Positions 8,800-19,633 of a stretch of DNA of 64,000 nucleotides are shown one piece after another. The stretch covers positions 6,016,501-6,080,500 of the forward strand of contig JARWKL010000008.1 in the NCBI GenBank assembly GCA_029961685.1, written 5' to 3'. The notes beneath the pieces are model-generated. The model had not been told where the DNA came from and ran no database searches. It saw only the letters and a program-made list of their open reading frames with translations. The translations under genes were made by a program, and so were the position numbers. Within the stretch, counting starts at the first letter, position 1. Each line of letters begins with the position of its first letter. This DNA is from Aristolochia californica (Eukaryota; Streptophyta; Magnoliopsida; Piperales; Aristolochiaceae).

Positions 8800-11493
8800 T
8801 GTTGGTCTCCATTATTTTAATGATAACAAAATGGGTAACTTGAAAATGTGCTACTAATGGTATTATTAGTGTATGTTAGATACATGTCTTTCAATACAAA
8901 TTTTGGTGATCCATGGCATAAGCTCAAGGCAAAAGAATGATTAATCAAGTTGCCAAGTCAAGACCCAAAACAAAAACTCATTCAAGATTGTTGTTGTGAA
9001 GAACTTACACAAAGAAGAAGAATGAAGATTTGAAGATTAGAATCCATGCATCATTAGAAAAATCTCTAGAATTTTAGCTATGTAAGTAGATAGCTACTCC
9101 CGATTCTCAGTCACAAATATTCATTGGAGCATTAGGACATGAATTATTTTGTAAAACCATGTTTAAAAACCTCATTCAAATGTTTTGAAACATTTAAATC
9201 AACAATTTTTGGCCATAGTCATGCTTTGAACTTAATGCACTGCAAACCAACATGATCAATCAACCTTTATAATGCAAGATTGATGATACCTTAGCAACAT
9301 CCATCTGTATAATAGATTGATTGATCATCCACTGTTGGCATGGCCGATCAACCTATGTACAAACAGGTAGGTTTATAACGCATGATTGATCATACATAAT
9401 GCTATAAACAGACGTTATAAAGCATAATCAATTAACTTATCTAGGCTTGATTGATCAACTAGAATCTAAAATTTTAGTACTTGGATTTTGATTGGTAAAT
9501 GATACATTTTCATTGAACAATCAATCTTTTGTGCAACTTTATGTTATTGGTAAAATAACAGCTATTTTGGCTAGAAAATTTATATATAAGCTCCCAAACT
9601 CCTAGAAGAGCATTTAGTGAGATTATAGTGGCATGCCAAACCTCTGAAGAAATATTTTACACCTTATTTTTCAACTTTACCCTCATTTGCATGAGAAAAA
9701 GCCAAAAATTGAACATCCTTTAAATTCTCTACATATTTCTCAGCACTTCTAGTTCCATCAAGCTTTGCACAGTTCATTCGACGTGCTTAAAGATTTGGAA
9801 GTTTGGGTCTCACTAGGAGAAAAAACTCTCTCTCCAAGATAAAGTTGTATGTTTGATTTTTCTCTTTTGTATGTGAGAGCCAACAAAGGATTGAGAGGTT
9901 GCTCAAGATCAACCTCAATCGTTTGCTGCCATCCGCTTAGATCCTTCTCTAATCCTTAAGACCATCCTCTTTTGCCCCCCTTGTACTTACATTTGCTAGT
10001 ATACTTTTATTTTTTTTTGTTGATTGAAGCATTTCTAATAAAGTATAAATTTTGTAAAGAAGTGCATATCTATATGAAATTGCCTTGAGCCAATGCATAT
10101 TAGTGTGTGTTAGACACATGTTTTTCAAAAGTGCACATGCCAAGCTTATAAAGTATGATCGATCAACCTAAGTCGATTGATTGATCATTCAAAACATGAC
10201 CATTTCATGCTATTATACTTTTTTTTTTGTTGATTAAAGCATTTGTAATAAAGTATAAATTTTGTAAAGAAGTGCATATCTATATGAAATTGCCTTGAGC
10301 CAATGCATATTAGTGTGTGTTAGACACATGTCTTTCAAAAGTGCACATGCCAAGCTTATAAAGTATGATCGATCAACCTAAGTCGATTGATTGATCATTC
10401 AAAACATGACCATTTCATGCTATAAATCATGATCGATCAATTCCATTAGGATTGATCGATCAAATACTACCCATGTAAGCAAAAATAACATGGAGTTATC
10501 GATCATCCACATGATTGATCAATCAGAACAAATCTTGCCAGTTAGGGACATAAAACATGATTGATCAGAGGAAGTTCACAGATTGATCAAACTTGAATTG
10601 CACTGCCAGAGGGAACTTTGATTGATTGATCATCCCCTAGTAATGATTGATCAACTTAACATTTCAGGACCAATGGTAACATATTGATTTATCAAATCAA
10701 TAAGTCACATCCTAATAGAAAGGAGTTGTTATACACAAATGATTGATCAATCACTTTACAATGATTGATCAATCAATGTACTGATTTTTATAAATGGACA
10801 AGTAATGGCAAGTTTGACTTGGGGAATCTATAAATACCCACCAAAACCTCACATAGAGAAGTTAGCATTCATTGGAAAATCCATAAGCCTATATTCTCAC
10901 AAACTTGCAAATCTTCTCTAAAGTGCTTTTGAGTGAAAGAGACCACAACCTTGCATACTCTCAACTCTTTCCTCTACCTATTCCTTGCATTTCATATAGT
11001 CAAGTTCCTACATACTCTCATTGTGTTGAAAAGAAGTAGATGCTTGGATCTCTCAAGGAGAATGTACTCTCTAAGTAAAACGGGAGTAAGTGAATTTTTT
11101 CTTTCTTTGTTTTTTATTTTGTGAAAGGTTCATCCAGAACCTATTTAATCTGGACGGAAAGAGCTAGAGCTAGAATATAGCAAATCTCTTGGGGAAATTT
11201 TATTGTAAAAAGCGTGTATTTGAGATACACATGGTTTAAAGAGAGCAAGAATCTCTTTGTGTAAATTCAAAAAATTAGAGCTTTTAAATAGTGGAATTTC
11301 CCAAGCAAGGTTGTTGGGCGATGAATACCAATAAGGGAATATCAATAATAAAAATTCTTTTGTCTCCTATGATGTGTGATTGATTTTTTTCATTGAATTT
11401 GCTATATTTCATGCTTGACATTACATACCATAGTTTAGCTTTCAATTTGTAAATCTCAATTCCCCCCCTCTAGAGAAGTCACTTGGGCCAACA
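8800..11493 (+). repeat. Long composite Copia LTR rich in TGATTGATC motifs
   Basis: About 2.7 kb bounded by TGTTGG (8800) and CCAACA (11488-11493), a 6-bp inverted terminal repeat typical of LTRs. A TATAAATA box at 10829-10836 reads plus, and the 3' end (CCCCCCCTCT ... GGGCCAACA) matches the U5 end of the LTR at 20349 read on the minus strand. So this LTR reads plus, opposite to the RNase H that abuts it at 11494. It holds at least ten copies of TGATTGATC / TGATCGATC words between 9300 and 10800 and a 210-bp tandem duplication. No matching 5-bp target duplication was found at its ends. It could be a solo LTR or a rearranged one. Confidence 0.6.
10004..10423. repeat. 210-bp tandem duplication inside the LTR
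   Basis: 10004-10213 is repeated at 10214-10423 with a constant 210-bp offset (TGATTGAAGC at 10021, TGATTAAAGC at 10231) and very few differences apart from the T-run length. Each copy holds two of the GATC-rich motifs. This explains part of the unusual LTR length. Confidence 0.85.
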
Positions 11494-12591
11494 CTAATCT
11501 CAAATTTATCCAACTAAGTGGGTGCAGGTGGGTTGCTCTTGCCTAGTTCTTCTCGAAGCTTAGGCAACCAATCAAATCACAAAGGCTTCGTAAAAATATT
11601 TGCAAGTTGATTTTTGGTGGAATAAAATTCAAATATAATCAACTTGGTCTGAACCAACTCTGTAATGAAGTGGTTTAATTTATATATTTTTTTATCGAGA
11701 GTGGTGAACTAGGTTCTTACTTAGACTTACGGAACTCATGTTATTAAAATGAACTAGAATTTTATTTTGCTCTAAGCCATAATCCTGTAGCGGTTGTTTC
11801 ATCTAATGGAGTTGTGTACAACTACTCCCACATGCTATGCACTCAACTTGGATGATAGATAGGAACATTGATTTTTGTTTCTTGGAAAACCAAGAGACAA
11901 ACACATTTCCAAGTAGTTGACTATTATCACTTGTACTCTTTCTTTCAATTTTGCATATGGAAAAATTCGCATTAGAGTTACCTACTGGGTCTATGCCAAA
12001 GGAATTTGGCCAAATTCCTGAGTTTGGTGTTTCAATTAGATAATGGAAAATTCTTTTCACAGCCACTAAGTGAGATTCTCTAGGGTCAGATTGGAATCTA
12101 GCACAAAGGTATACCGAATGAATTATTTTTGGTCTACTGGCTGATATGTAAATTAGGGAGATTATCATGCTTCTATAGAGTTTAGGGTTTATGGCCCTAC
12201 CTGAGTTGTCCGAGTCAAGTTTCAAGGATGAGCTCAAGGGTGTGTCGATCAACTTAAGATTTTCAACGTTGAATCTCTTAAGCAATCCTTTAGTATACTT
12301 GGACTGATTTGTGAAGGTTCCATTCTCGGTTTGCATAACTTGAAGTCCAAGGAAGATTCTGAGGGTTTTGTATAGCCGAATATGATATCATCCACATAAA
12401 TTTGAACGGTAATAATGTTTTGGTCATGGTTCTTGATAAATAGTGTGTTATCCACAATACCTCTCTTATAAACATTTTTATCCATGGATTTGCTTAATCT
12501 TTCATACCATGCTCTAGGAGCTTGCTTTAACCCATATATTTATTTATGTAATTTTTACTCATGGGAAAGCTTGCTCTTGCCTTCATATCCT
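11494..12591 (-). pseudogene. pol: Copia-2 reverse transcriptase C-part and RNase H
   Basis: From 12591 leftward on the minus strand: YGLKQAPRAWYERLS, then IYVDDIIFG with the catalytic YVDD motif in the frame at 12249-12485, then the linker and RNase H in 11803-12336 (YTKGLLKRF, ASRPKIIHSVYLCARF, AVKRIFHYL). The RNase H end is traceable through frameshifts to NPPAPT near 11530. Reverse transcriptase would copy the element RNA to cDNA while RNase H degrades the RNA. Several stops interrupt it. The right end is cut by Harb-1 within the codons before YGLKQAPRAW. Confidence 0.8.
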
Positions 12592-12594
12592 TTA

Positions 12595-12610
12595 GGAAGG
12601 GTTAGTCAAC
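12595..12610 (+). repeat. Harb-1 left terminal inverted repeat
   Basis: GGAAGGGTTAGTCAAC, preceded by TTA at 12592-12594. Matches the right end at 14 of 16 positions. Confidence 0.9.
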
Positions 12611-13799
12611 TTGAAGGATGAGATGATCTTCAACCGCATAACGCCCTTCAACACTTGAAGTCGTTAGTGGAACGCAGACAAAACTTCATCTCGATGCAGG
12701 GAATGAAGGGGTCCTTCATCTCCATGGTTTAATTTCCTTCATCTCGAAGAAGGCCTTGTTTGATCTTCTTTGAGTTGAAGGACGCGCGACGCTGGCATTT
12801 TCCCCTCTCTCTCCTCGCACCCCCCCCCCCCCCCCCCCCCCTCGCATGTCATCATTTCTCGTTTTTTCTTCCTCTCTCCCACACTCCCTCTCTCGTCTCC
12901 CTGAGCCCCCGACGTCTCTGATGCCATAAAATCGATCGGATTTTCGTCTCCGGCCACCGTCTTAGCTCCCTCTCGGTCTTCTCTCGGCCTTGCCCTCTCT
13001 CTCGCACCCCCTCTCTTGTCTCCGTGACTCCCTCTCTTCTCTTGGACTCGCTCTCTCTCACTTCTCTCTCTCTTATCCCTCCCGACCTCCCTTTCTTCTC
13101 TGTCTTCTCCCTCTGTTCTCCCTTTCGGCCTCCCACTTCCTTCTCTTTCTGGCTATTCTCCTTTCCCCAGAAAATATCTTCCAATTTTGTTCGATTTCCC
13201 CATTTCCATTTTGATTTTCTTCGATTTTGGACATTTGGGCATCAATTGCTTAATTTCTACTTCGATTAGGCATCGATTTCAGCCTTCGGCTTCGTTTTTC
13301 CCCAAATTTTAGAAGGTATGCCTAAACCCTAATTTTTTTCCGTTAAATTAGTGTTTTATTTGATTTAAATTTATTTTTAGTGCCTAATTGGGGGTTATTT
13401 GTGCATTATTGTGGGATTTGGGTTACTTTTTATGGTCTAAATTCTTGATTTGTGTATGGATTATTTTTAGGGTTTGCTGCTCGGTATTTAAGGGTTCTGT
13501 AATTAAGGTTTAGGGTTTATGGTTAAGGATTTAGGGTATTTTGTGATTAGGGTTTTTAAGGTTTAGGGGGTTTTAAGGTTTAGGGGTTTTTGTGTTTTTA
13601 AGCTCTAGGGTTTTTTTGGGTTTAGGGCTTTTAAGGTATGAAGTTCTGGAATTAGTGCTTAGGGTTTAAAGTTTAGTAGGTGATAGGGTTTAGGGTTTGA
13701 TGGTTTAGGTTTTTTTTTTTATGGTTTGTGTTTCCGTGATGGGTAAAGGTTTTTCGATAAAGTTTTTTCCATGAGGACCGTCTCGAATTTAGATTATAC
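12611..13799. other. Harb-1 5' region: C22 run, CT-rich leader, telomere-like words
   Basis: Non-coding. A run of 22 C lies at 12820-12841, followed by a CT-rich stretch to about 13170 that resembles a 5' untranslated leader and produces several spurious low-complexity frames on both strands. From about 13320 to 13730 the sequence is dominated by TAGGGTTT-type words, a degenerate copy of the plant telomere unit TTTAGGG. Confidence 0.7.
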
Positions 13800-15129
13800 A
13801 TGGCTACAAGATGGCAACCAAGTGGTCAACCATATGACATTTGGACCTTCGAAGACGATAGAAAAATGCTTGATCTCTTGGTCGAGCATGTTAATTTAGG
13901 GAACAAGTTGCCTAACGGGGGTATGGAAGCATGAGGTATATATGGTTTAGGGTTTCACTTTAGGGTTTGATGGTTATGGTTTAGGTTTTATTAGGGGTTT
14001 TTAGTCCAATTCAAACAAGGTTGAGTCGCCTACACGGGCGTCCATTAGCCAACGAAAGCTGACCCCCATCATTGACGAGGTACAGTTCATTGTGACTGCG
14101 AAGTTATATGGGGCTCTACCAGGGGTCTTAGGTGAATTTTGACTTGATGTGTGTGTGTTCTCATTGTTTAGTGCATATGCAGTAGTGAAAATAATTTAAT
14201 TAATTTTGAAATGTGTGAGAATGTTGTTGAGAATTTTTGAAGTGCTATGGAATGTTTTTGCCATGTGGTGAGGAGATTCGGGTATTATACATCTAGGGAA
14301 CAAGTTGCCTAACGGGGTGTGGAAGCATGATGTATACATGGACTGTGTAAATAAGTTCAATGAAGACACAATCAAGAAAAAAACTGTTGATCAGGTGAAG
14401 AATCGAACAAGAGCATGGAAGAAAACATACCAAACAGTAACGAGTTGTATCAACACTAGTGGGTTTGGTTGGGATGCAACCACACAACGAGTTACTGCAT
14501 GTAATTCTGTATGGCTTGACTACATAAAGGTCAATAAATCATGATGTACTATAAAATATTTTTGATATTTTTCGCATTAGTATAACTCTATTCCAAGACG
14601 TCTAAATGATGTTTTATTCTTGTAGGAGCATAAAGATGCTGAGAAGTACAGACGTGAAGGCTGCCCCCTGTACGAAAAATTAGTTGTGGTGGTGGGAAAC
14701 ACAATAGCGGTAGGGTCAGGAGGTGCAACCTTTGTAGATCAGGGCGATGAGGTGATCCATGAATCGGAACATGTTTCGATGGATGAGCCAGAGGATGTTG
14801 ATATAGTTAGGGATACTCCATCACTATTATTAAGCATGGATGAGTTCTAGGTAATCAATCTGAAAGAAGTAATACGAAAAATGCCCGATGATGACACTAG
14901 AAAATTCTTTGATGCAATGGATCGAATTGTTAAGACATTTGAGAATTTCATGATGAAAGACACTATCGAAAGAGATTGGGTCAAAACCCTCACGGAAATC
15001 CTGGACTTGCCTACTGAATTGAAGTTTCGTGCTCCTTCATAGTTGGATACGCCAAGTAAGAAGGTCATGTTTATGGAGATGACAGTGGAAGAGCGAGTCG
15101 AGTGGCTTAGATTTTGTTTTGAAAACTAA
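13800..15129 (+). pseudogene. Harb-1 Myb/SANT-like DNA-binding protein (ORF1)
   Basis: Starts MATRWQPSGQPYDIWTFED at 13800. The reading DLLVEHVNLGNKLPN breaks at 13920 by an extra G; a duplicate of that exon piece at 14293-14340 (GNKLPNGVWKHDVYMDCVNK) continues correctly. Then KNRTRAWKKTYQ, the core of the Myb/SANT-like domain (PF12776 type), GFGWDATTQRVTA and WLDYIK. An intron from about 14530 to 14624 (acceptor TTCTTGTAG) leads to EHKDAEKYRREGCPLYEKL and a C-terminal part ending ERVEWLRFCFEN, stop 15127-15129, with in-frame stops at about 14848 and 15040. In PIF/Harbinger elements this protein brings the transposase to the ends. Pseudogene because of the frameshift and stops. Confidence 0.75.
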
Positions 15130-15405
15130 TTGTAATGCGTTATAAATACACTATTCTTTTGGAATATTGTTATGATATTTGAATTATGACGTAAGACTTA
15201 TTAGTATGGTTTGTATTTAAATTTGATATATTGTTGTGTTTATATATTGCATGGATGAATATGGTAGATGAGTATGGATGTGGACAATTAAATGAATATG
15301 GTTGCATAGGGATGTGGTTGAATGTAGGATGTGGGAATGTGGATGAATATGGTTGTTTATAGATGTGATTGCAAATAGGTTATGATTGAAGATTGATGTT
15401 TACTT
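15130..15405. other. Spacer between the two Harb-1 genes
   Basis: AT-rich, with repeated GGATGTGG and GAATATGG words from 15250 to 15400. No coding signal. Confidence 0.6.
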
Positions 15406-16701
15406 GTGTTTATGACTTTTAGGCGATTGAATTTGTGGATTTCCATGGATATTATGACAGCTGATGAAAAGGTTACAACTATGGTTGCATTCACAACTTT
15501 GTTTATCGCCATGGGAAGATACTATCTGTACCATTGCAACAGACGTGTACCACGTTCTTATGGGATGAATGGTCCATTGTATTTGCAAAAGGCACTAGAC
15601 AAATCACTAGTTAAATTTCGGAAAGTTTACAGGATGAACCAACTGGTATTACACAAATTGGCAGATATACTTACTTTTAAAGAGTTTTTATCAGCCACAA
15701 AGACCATCTCAGTTGAAGAACAACTTGCATATTTTCTCCTAATTATTGGTCAAGGACAAGCTTATAGTGTCACAACAGAGATGTTTGATAGATCAAACTG
15801 GACCATAAGTAAGTATTTCAACAAGGTGTTGGATGCAATCCTCAAACTTCACTCTGATTACGTCAAATGGCCTTCGAAACGCACACACTCAAAGATTTTA
15901 ACCAATTCAATGTTTTATCCCTACTTCAAGGTAACCTCACTTCGTATAACTAAATAATTTTAGATTAATATACAAAGTTAGTCAATATTAATTGAAAATG
16001 TATAATTAGGATTATATTGGAGCTATTGATGGAACTCATATCAAAGCCAACATTCCACTTGAAGATCAACCAAGGTTTTGGAATAGAAAAGGCTATCTCT
16101 CACAAAATGTGATGGTGGCATGTTCATTTGATATGCAATTCACTTATGTACTTGCTGGATGGGAGGGGTCAGCAGCTGATTCCCATGTACTGAAGGACGC
16201 ATTGATTCGTCGAGATAAAATCTTTGTACCTGAAGGTAAGTAATATATTTTTATGCAGTCATTTTTTATCTATTTTATCTTCAATTATTTTATGTGGTAT
16301 ATAATTTCTATTATAGGAAAATATTATCTAGTCGATGATGGTTATGTAAATCTTCCGGGATTTTTGGCTCCATATCGAGGAACCCGATATCATATGCAAG
16401 AATTTGGAGATAATATTCCTAGAAATGAAAAATAATTATTCAACCGAAGATCCAGGTGAAAATTGTACATGCTTGTAGCATATTGCACAATTATATACGT
16501 ACAGAAGATTATGATGATATATTTGAAGATGAAGATGATGATTCAGGTGGCGAACTCGGTGGAGGAGGTGATGCGGTCCAATTAGGTGCAATGGATGATA
16601 CAGACAGTGACGATTACAATGATCTTGAGAATGTGGATAGCCAAGTAATAAGCATTCGGAGGCAGAGTGCATTAGAATCCACAAGAGCCGCACAATTTTG
16701 A
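15406..16701 (+). pseudogene. Harb-1 Harbinger-type DDE transposase
   Basis: Three exons. Exon 1, to about 15930 (start probably the Met at 15445), holds the helical N-terminal part (VEEQLAYFLLIIGQGQAYSV, FDRSNWTISKYFNKVL). Exon 2 (16010-16235) opens DYIGAIDGTHIKA with the first catalytic Asp and ends after GWEGSAADSHVLKDAL with the second. Exon 3 (from 16317) reads [25 protein letters not shown], then hits TAA at about 16433. The family segment with the third catalytic residue (Glu) is deleted at about 16455; the frame resumes at QVKIVHACSILHNYIRTED and ends in an acidic tail at 16701. This DDE_Tnp_4-type enzyme would cut and paste the element. Lacking the Glu it cannot, so Harb-1 could move only with help. 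Confidence 0.85.
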
Positions 16702-17326
16702 GATGCCATATCGACTTCCATGTGGAATGATAAATGATGGTTGTATCTTATTACTTTTGAACATGCCTCATTTATATGTACTAAACTTGTAACTTGTTGA
16801 TTTTAATATTAAAGGCACGAACTCGTTATTTGAATAATTTTTTTCAGGTTATTAATAAAGTTGTATATGTATTTATTTATTATTATTTTAAATTTTATTA
16901 CTATATTAAACTTCATATTTAAGTCTCTGGTAAATAAAATATAAATAAAGTATGTATTTGATTAATTAATTACTTTTAATTTTGTCAAAATATATTATTA
17001 ATTAATACCATGCAAAAAATCTATCTTATGTTATTAATATAATATTTTTTATTCATTAATCATATTTAATTTTTTATTTACTCTATTGTATTAGTGATTT
17101 AATAGTGGTAATTAAAATATTTTTAACTCAAACACATGGTTTAATTAAATTATTTTTATAATTAATAAAATCAATGGTTTTAAATTTCAAAGATGAAGAT
17201 GAAGATGAACTTGTCCACACTAACACCCTATTTCGAAGATTTCGAAGATGAATTTTTCCACACTAACACCCATTTCGAAGATGAAGATGAAGATGAAGAT
17301 GGAGATGAAGATCAAATTTCCAGTTT
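16702..17326. other. Harb-1 3' region with GAAGAT repeats
   Basis: Very AT-rich to 17190. Then two similar blocks (around 17200 and 17260) of GAAGATGAAGAT words alternate with TTCCACACTAACACCC. They mirror TTCATCTC words near the left end and are probably subterminal binding repeats for the element's own proteins, not a gene. Confidence 0.55.
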
Positions 17327-17342
17327 GTTGACTAACCCCCCC
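17327..17342 (-). repeat. Harb-1 right terminal inverted repeat
   Basis: GTTGACTAACCCCCCC followed by TTA at 17343-17345, the second copy of the target duplication. Confidence 0.9.
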
Positions 17343-17345
17343 TTA

Positions 17346-18261
17346 GGTTGTAAACTGCATACTTCCTTTTGAATGTACCCTAGGAATGCACTCATGACAT
17401 CTATTTAGTACAATTTGAACTTCATGTGACAATCATAGGCTGATTGGATTCTGATTGCCTCTAGTCTTGCCACGGGTGCATAGGTCTCTCGAAATCGATT
17501 CCATCTTCTTGGTTATAGCCATTGCCAACTAATGTAGCTCTATTTCTCACTATTTGATTATCCTTATCTTTATTCCTAAAGACCCATTTGGTTCGTATGA
17601 CTTGCTGATTTTGGGGCCTAGGCACTAGAGTCTAAACTTTGTTTCTTTTAAATTGGTTTGATTCTTCTTGCATTGACATGATCCAAAAAAAAAATTTTTT
17701 TTTTTTTTTTTACTTCGATCGAGCATTTGGGCTCCATTTAAGAAACATAGGCGATATTTTCCATAGCTTCATGATTTATTCTTCTGGTTGTAATTTTGCC
17801 TTGAGGGTTACCAATGATTTGTTCTAGGGGGTGATGTGCTATGAACTTATGCCATGAACTTAAAGTTTTTTGGATCCACATGTGGTACTTCATGGTTATC
17901 TGGGGCATTTGGGTTCTCTTCACGAATTTTGTCTTGAGGTTGAGATCCTGGGGATGAATCGAAGAGGTTTCCCTCTTCGTCATCAGAAATTGAAGTTGGG
18001 GTTGAATTGGGGAATCAGATGAGTCACACTCAACATGCATCAACTCCTCAAATCTCATCGATGTCTTGTTATAAATTTTATATGCTTTGCAATGAGATGA
18101 ATAATCCAAAAAAATTCCTATATCAGCCCTAGAGTCAAACTTCCCTAATTTTTGCTTTGGTTATTTTAATACAAATACATTGCATCCAAAGGTTAAAAAG
18201 TATGTCTTGTTAGGAAGGGTGCCCATATACAACTCATAAGGAGTTTTATTGAGAAGGGGCC
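17346..18261 (-). pseudogene. pol: Copia-2 connection region and reverse transcriptase N-part
   Basis: The frame at 17738-18109 shows the linker between integrase and reverse transcriptase (SSHCKAYKIYNK, HPLEQIIGNPQGKITTR). Further left, in other frames, comes the start of reverse transcriptase up to KFKLY, MDVMSAFL and LQPKG at 17346, where Harb-1 cuts it. Multiple frameshifts and stops. A long T run at about 17693-17710 is an indel hotspot inside it. Confidence 0.65.
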
Positions 18262-18862
18262 TTATCCTTGGTTTATGATATAGCAAACTGTATTTACAAC
18301 TTTGGCGCAAAATCTATGTGGCAAAATCTTAATGCTTTTATTCATTCTCTCAACAACATTTTGTCGAAGGGTTGGAAGAGCTGAGAATGTATGGTCTATA
18401 CCATGCTTTGTGCAATATTCCTTGAATTTTGAATTTTCAAATTCTCTGCCATGGTCATTCCTAATATTGATAATGTTGTAGCCTTGTCCCTTTTGAATTT
18501 TTTCACATAATTTTGCAAAGGCTGGAAAAACATCATCCATATGTGCTGGGAAATCTAACCATGTGAACCTATAATAGTCATCTACCATCACTAACAACTA
18601 AATCCATGTGGATTAGTTGAAGAGGTCGAGAGGTTGGGACTATGTTCTTTGATTTGAAAGAGTTTTTGTGTTGCTTTCCAAGTTGGAAAATATTACAAGG
18701 TTTCTCTCTTACAATTTTTTGATTTGGTAGTCCTCTCACTAGGTTTGTCTTAACTAATTTGTTCAACAAATCTATTCCTATGAGTTCTAGCCTCTTATGC
18801 CATAACCAAGATTCATCAATTTTTTCACCCCAAATAGATGGCACTAGTTGAGGGCATATCAA
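18262..18862 (-). pseudogene. pol: Copia-2 GAG-pre-integrase and integrase
   Basis: 18578-18862 holds the zinc-binding GAG-pre-integrase region (ESWLWHKRLELIGIDLLNKL). 18262-18597 holds the integrase core: MVDDYYRFTW, IRNDHGREFENSKFKEYC with the second catalytic Asp, and NVVERMNKSI with the catalytic Glu. The two frames overlap, marking a frameshift. Inactive copy. Confidence 0.8.
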
Positions 18863-19633
18863 CTTTGTTCACAACATAGAGGTTTCTATTTCTATGCCCC
18901 TCTAGAACCAGTTCATTGTTTTGATTCTTTACTAAGCATTTGTCATTTTCAATTGAGGCTTTGTTACCTTTGTCACAAAATTGACTAATGCTAAGTAACT
19001 CATGCATCAATCCTTATGCATAATAGATATTGGATATGAAAGAGGTGGAGGCATAGGATTTACCAATTCCATTGATGGTACTTTTGATATTTTCTCCAAA
19101 TGTTTCATGACCACCATCATTCGGCTTGAATTCTACAAACTTCTCATCGCCGGTCATATACCTTGAGCACCCACTATAAAAAATCCATACATTTGTTTAT
19201 GCCTTGGTTCAGAGACAAACCTACATCACAAGAAAATTAACCTTTAGAGATCCTATTTAAGTTGGGTCCCTTTGGGTTAACAATTCACTTGGTGATTTGG
19301 TCATCCAAACTTCTTTTCCTGAGATTTTGTTGGTTACAACGACCCTATCAGTTGTTTTGAGTACCCAATGTTGATGCCATTTAAATTTTCGATTCGGCAA
19401 ATATGGGCATAGTGTCCCAATTCATTGCAATAATGACATCAGATGTGAGGAATTGGAGTGAATTTCTTGTTTCAAATTTTGTTGTTCTTCCAAAATTTCC
19501 TCCTTAGTGTGGGTTTTTGTGAAAGAGATTTGATTTGCTGTTCTAATTCAATGCTCTTCTTCTCAAAAGCAAGTCTATCACCAATTGCTTTTCTATCACC
19601 CCACTTTGCCTTGAAGCCTTAGCCATATGCTTT
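18863..19633 (-). pseudogene. pol: Copia-2 zinc knuckle and protease
   Basis: A complete CX2CX4HX4C zinc knuckle (CHYCNELGHYAHIC) lies at about 19395-19437 on the minus strand. The protease signature follows at about 19145-19180 as YSGCSRYMTGDEK: Tyr replaces the catalytic Asp of the usual DSG. Then MHELLSISQFCDKGNKA (18825-19010) leads into the pre-integrase region. The aspartic protease would cut the polyprotein; this copy lacks its catalytic residue. Confidence 0.7.

Larger units (their letters stand above)
12595..17342 (+). mobile_element. Harb-1: PIF/Harbinger DNA transposon
   Basis: 4748 bp bounded by terminal inverted repeats GGAAGGGTTAGTCAAC (12595-12610) and GTTGACTAACCCCCCC (17327-17342), 14 of 16 positions matching, and flanked by the 3-bp duplication TTA (12592-12594, 17343-17345) that is the hallmark of the superfamily. 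It carries both expected genes on the plus strand, a Myb/SANT-like protein and a DDE transposase. Both are damaged. It sits inside the reverse transcriptase of Copia-2; removing it with one TTA makes the two halves of that domain continuous. TTCATCTC-type words at the left end are mirrored by GATGAAGAT words at the right end. Confidence 0.92.

Noticed and set aside
12739..13269. Several charged or Ser/Leu-rich frames on both strands
   Set aside because: All arise from the C22 run and CT-rich leader of Harb-1.
13320..14000. True chromosome-end telomere
   Set aside because: The units are too degenerate and lie inside Harb-1 between its terminal repeats.
17190..17320. GAAGAT repeats as an acidic protein tail
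   Set aside because: The transposase already ends in its own acidic tail at 16701. The blocks lie next to the right terminal repeat and mirror words at the left end, fitting subterminal repeats.
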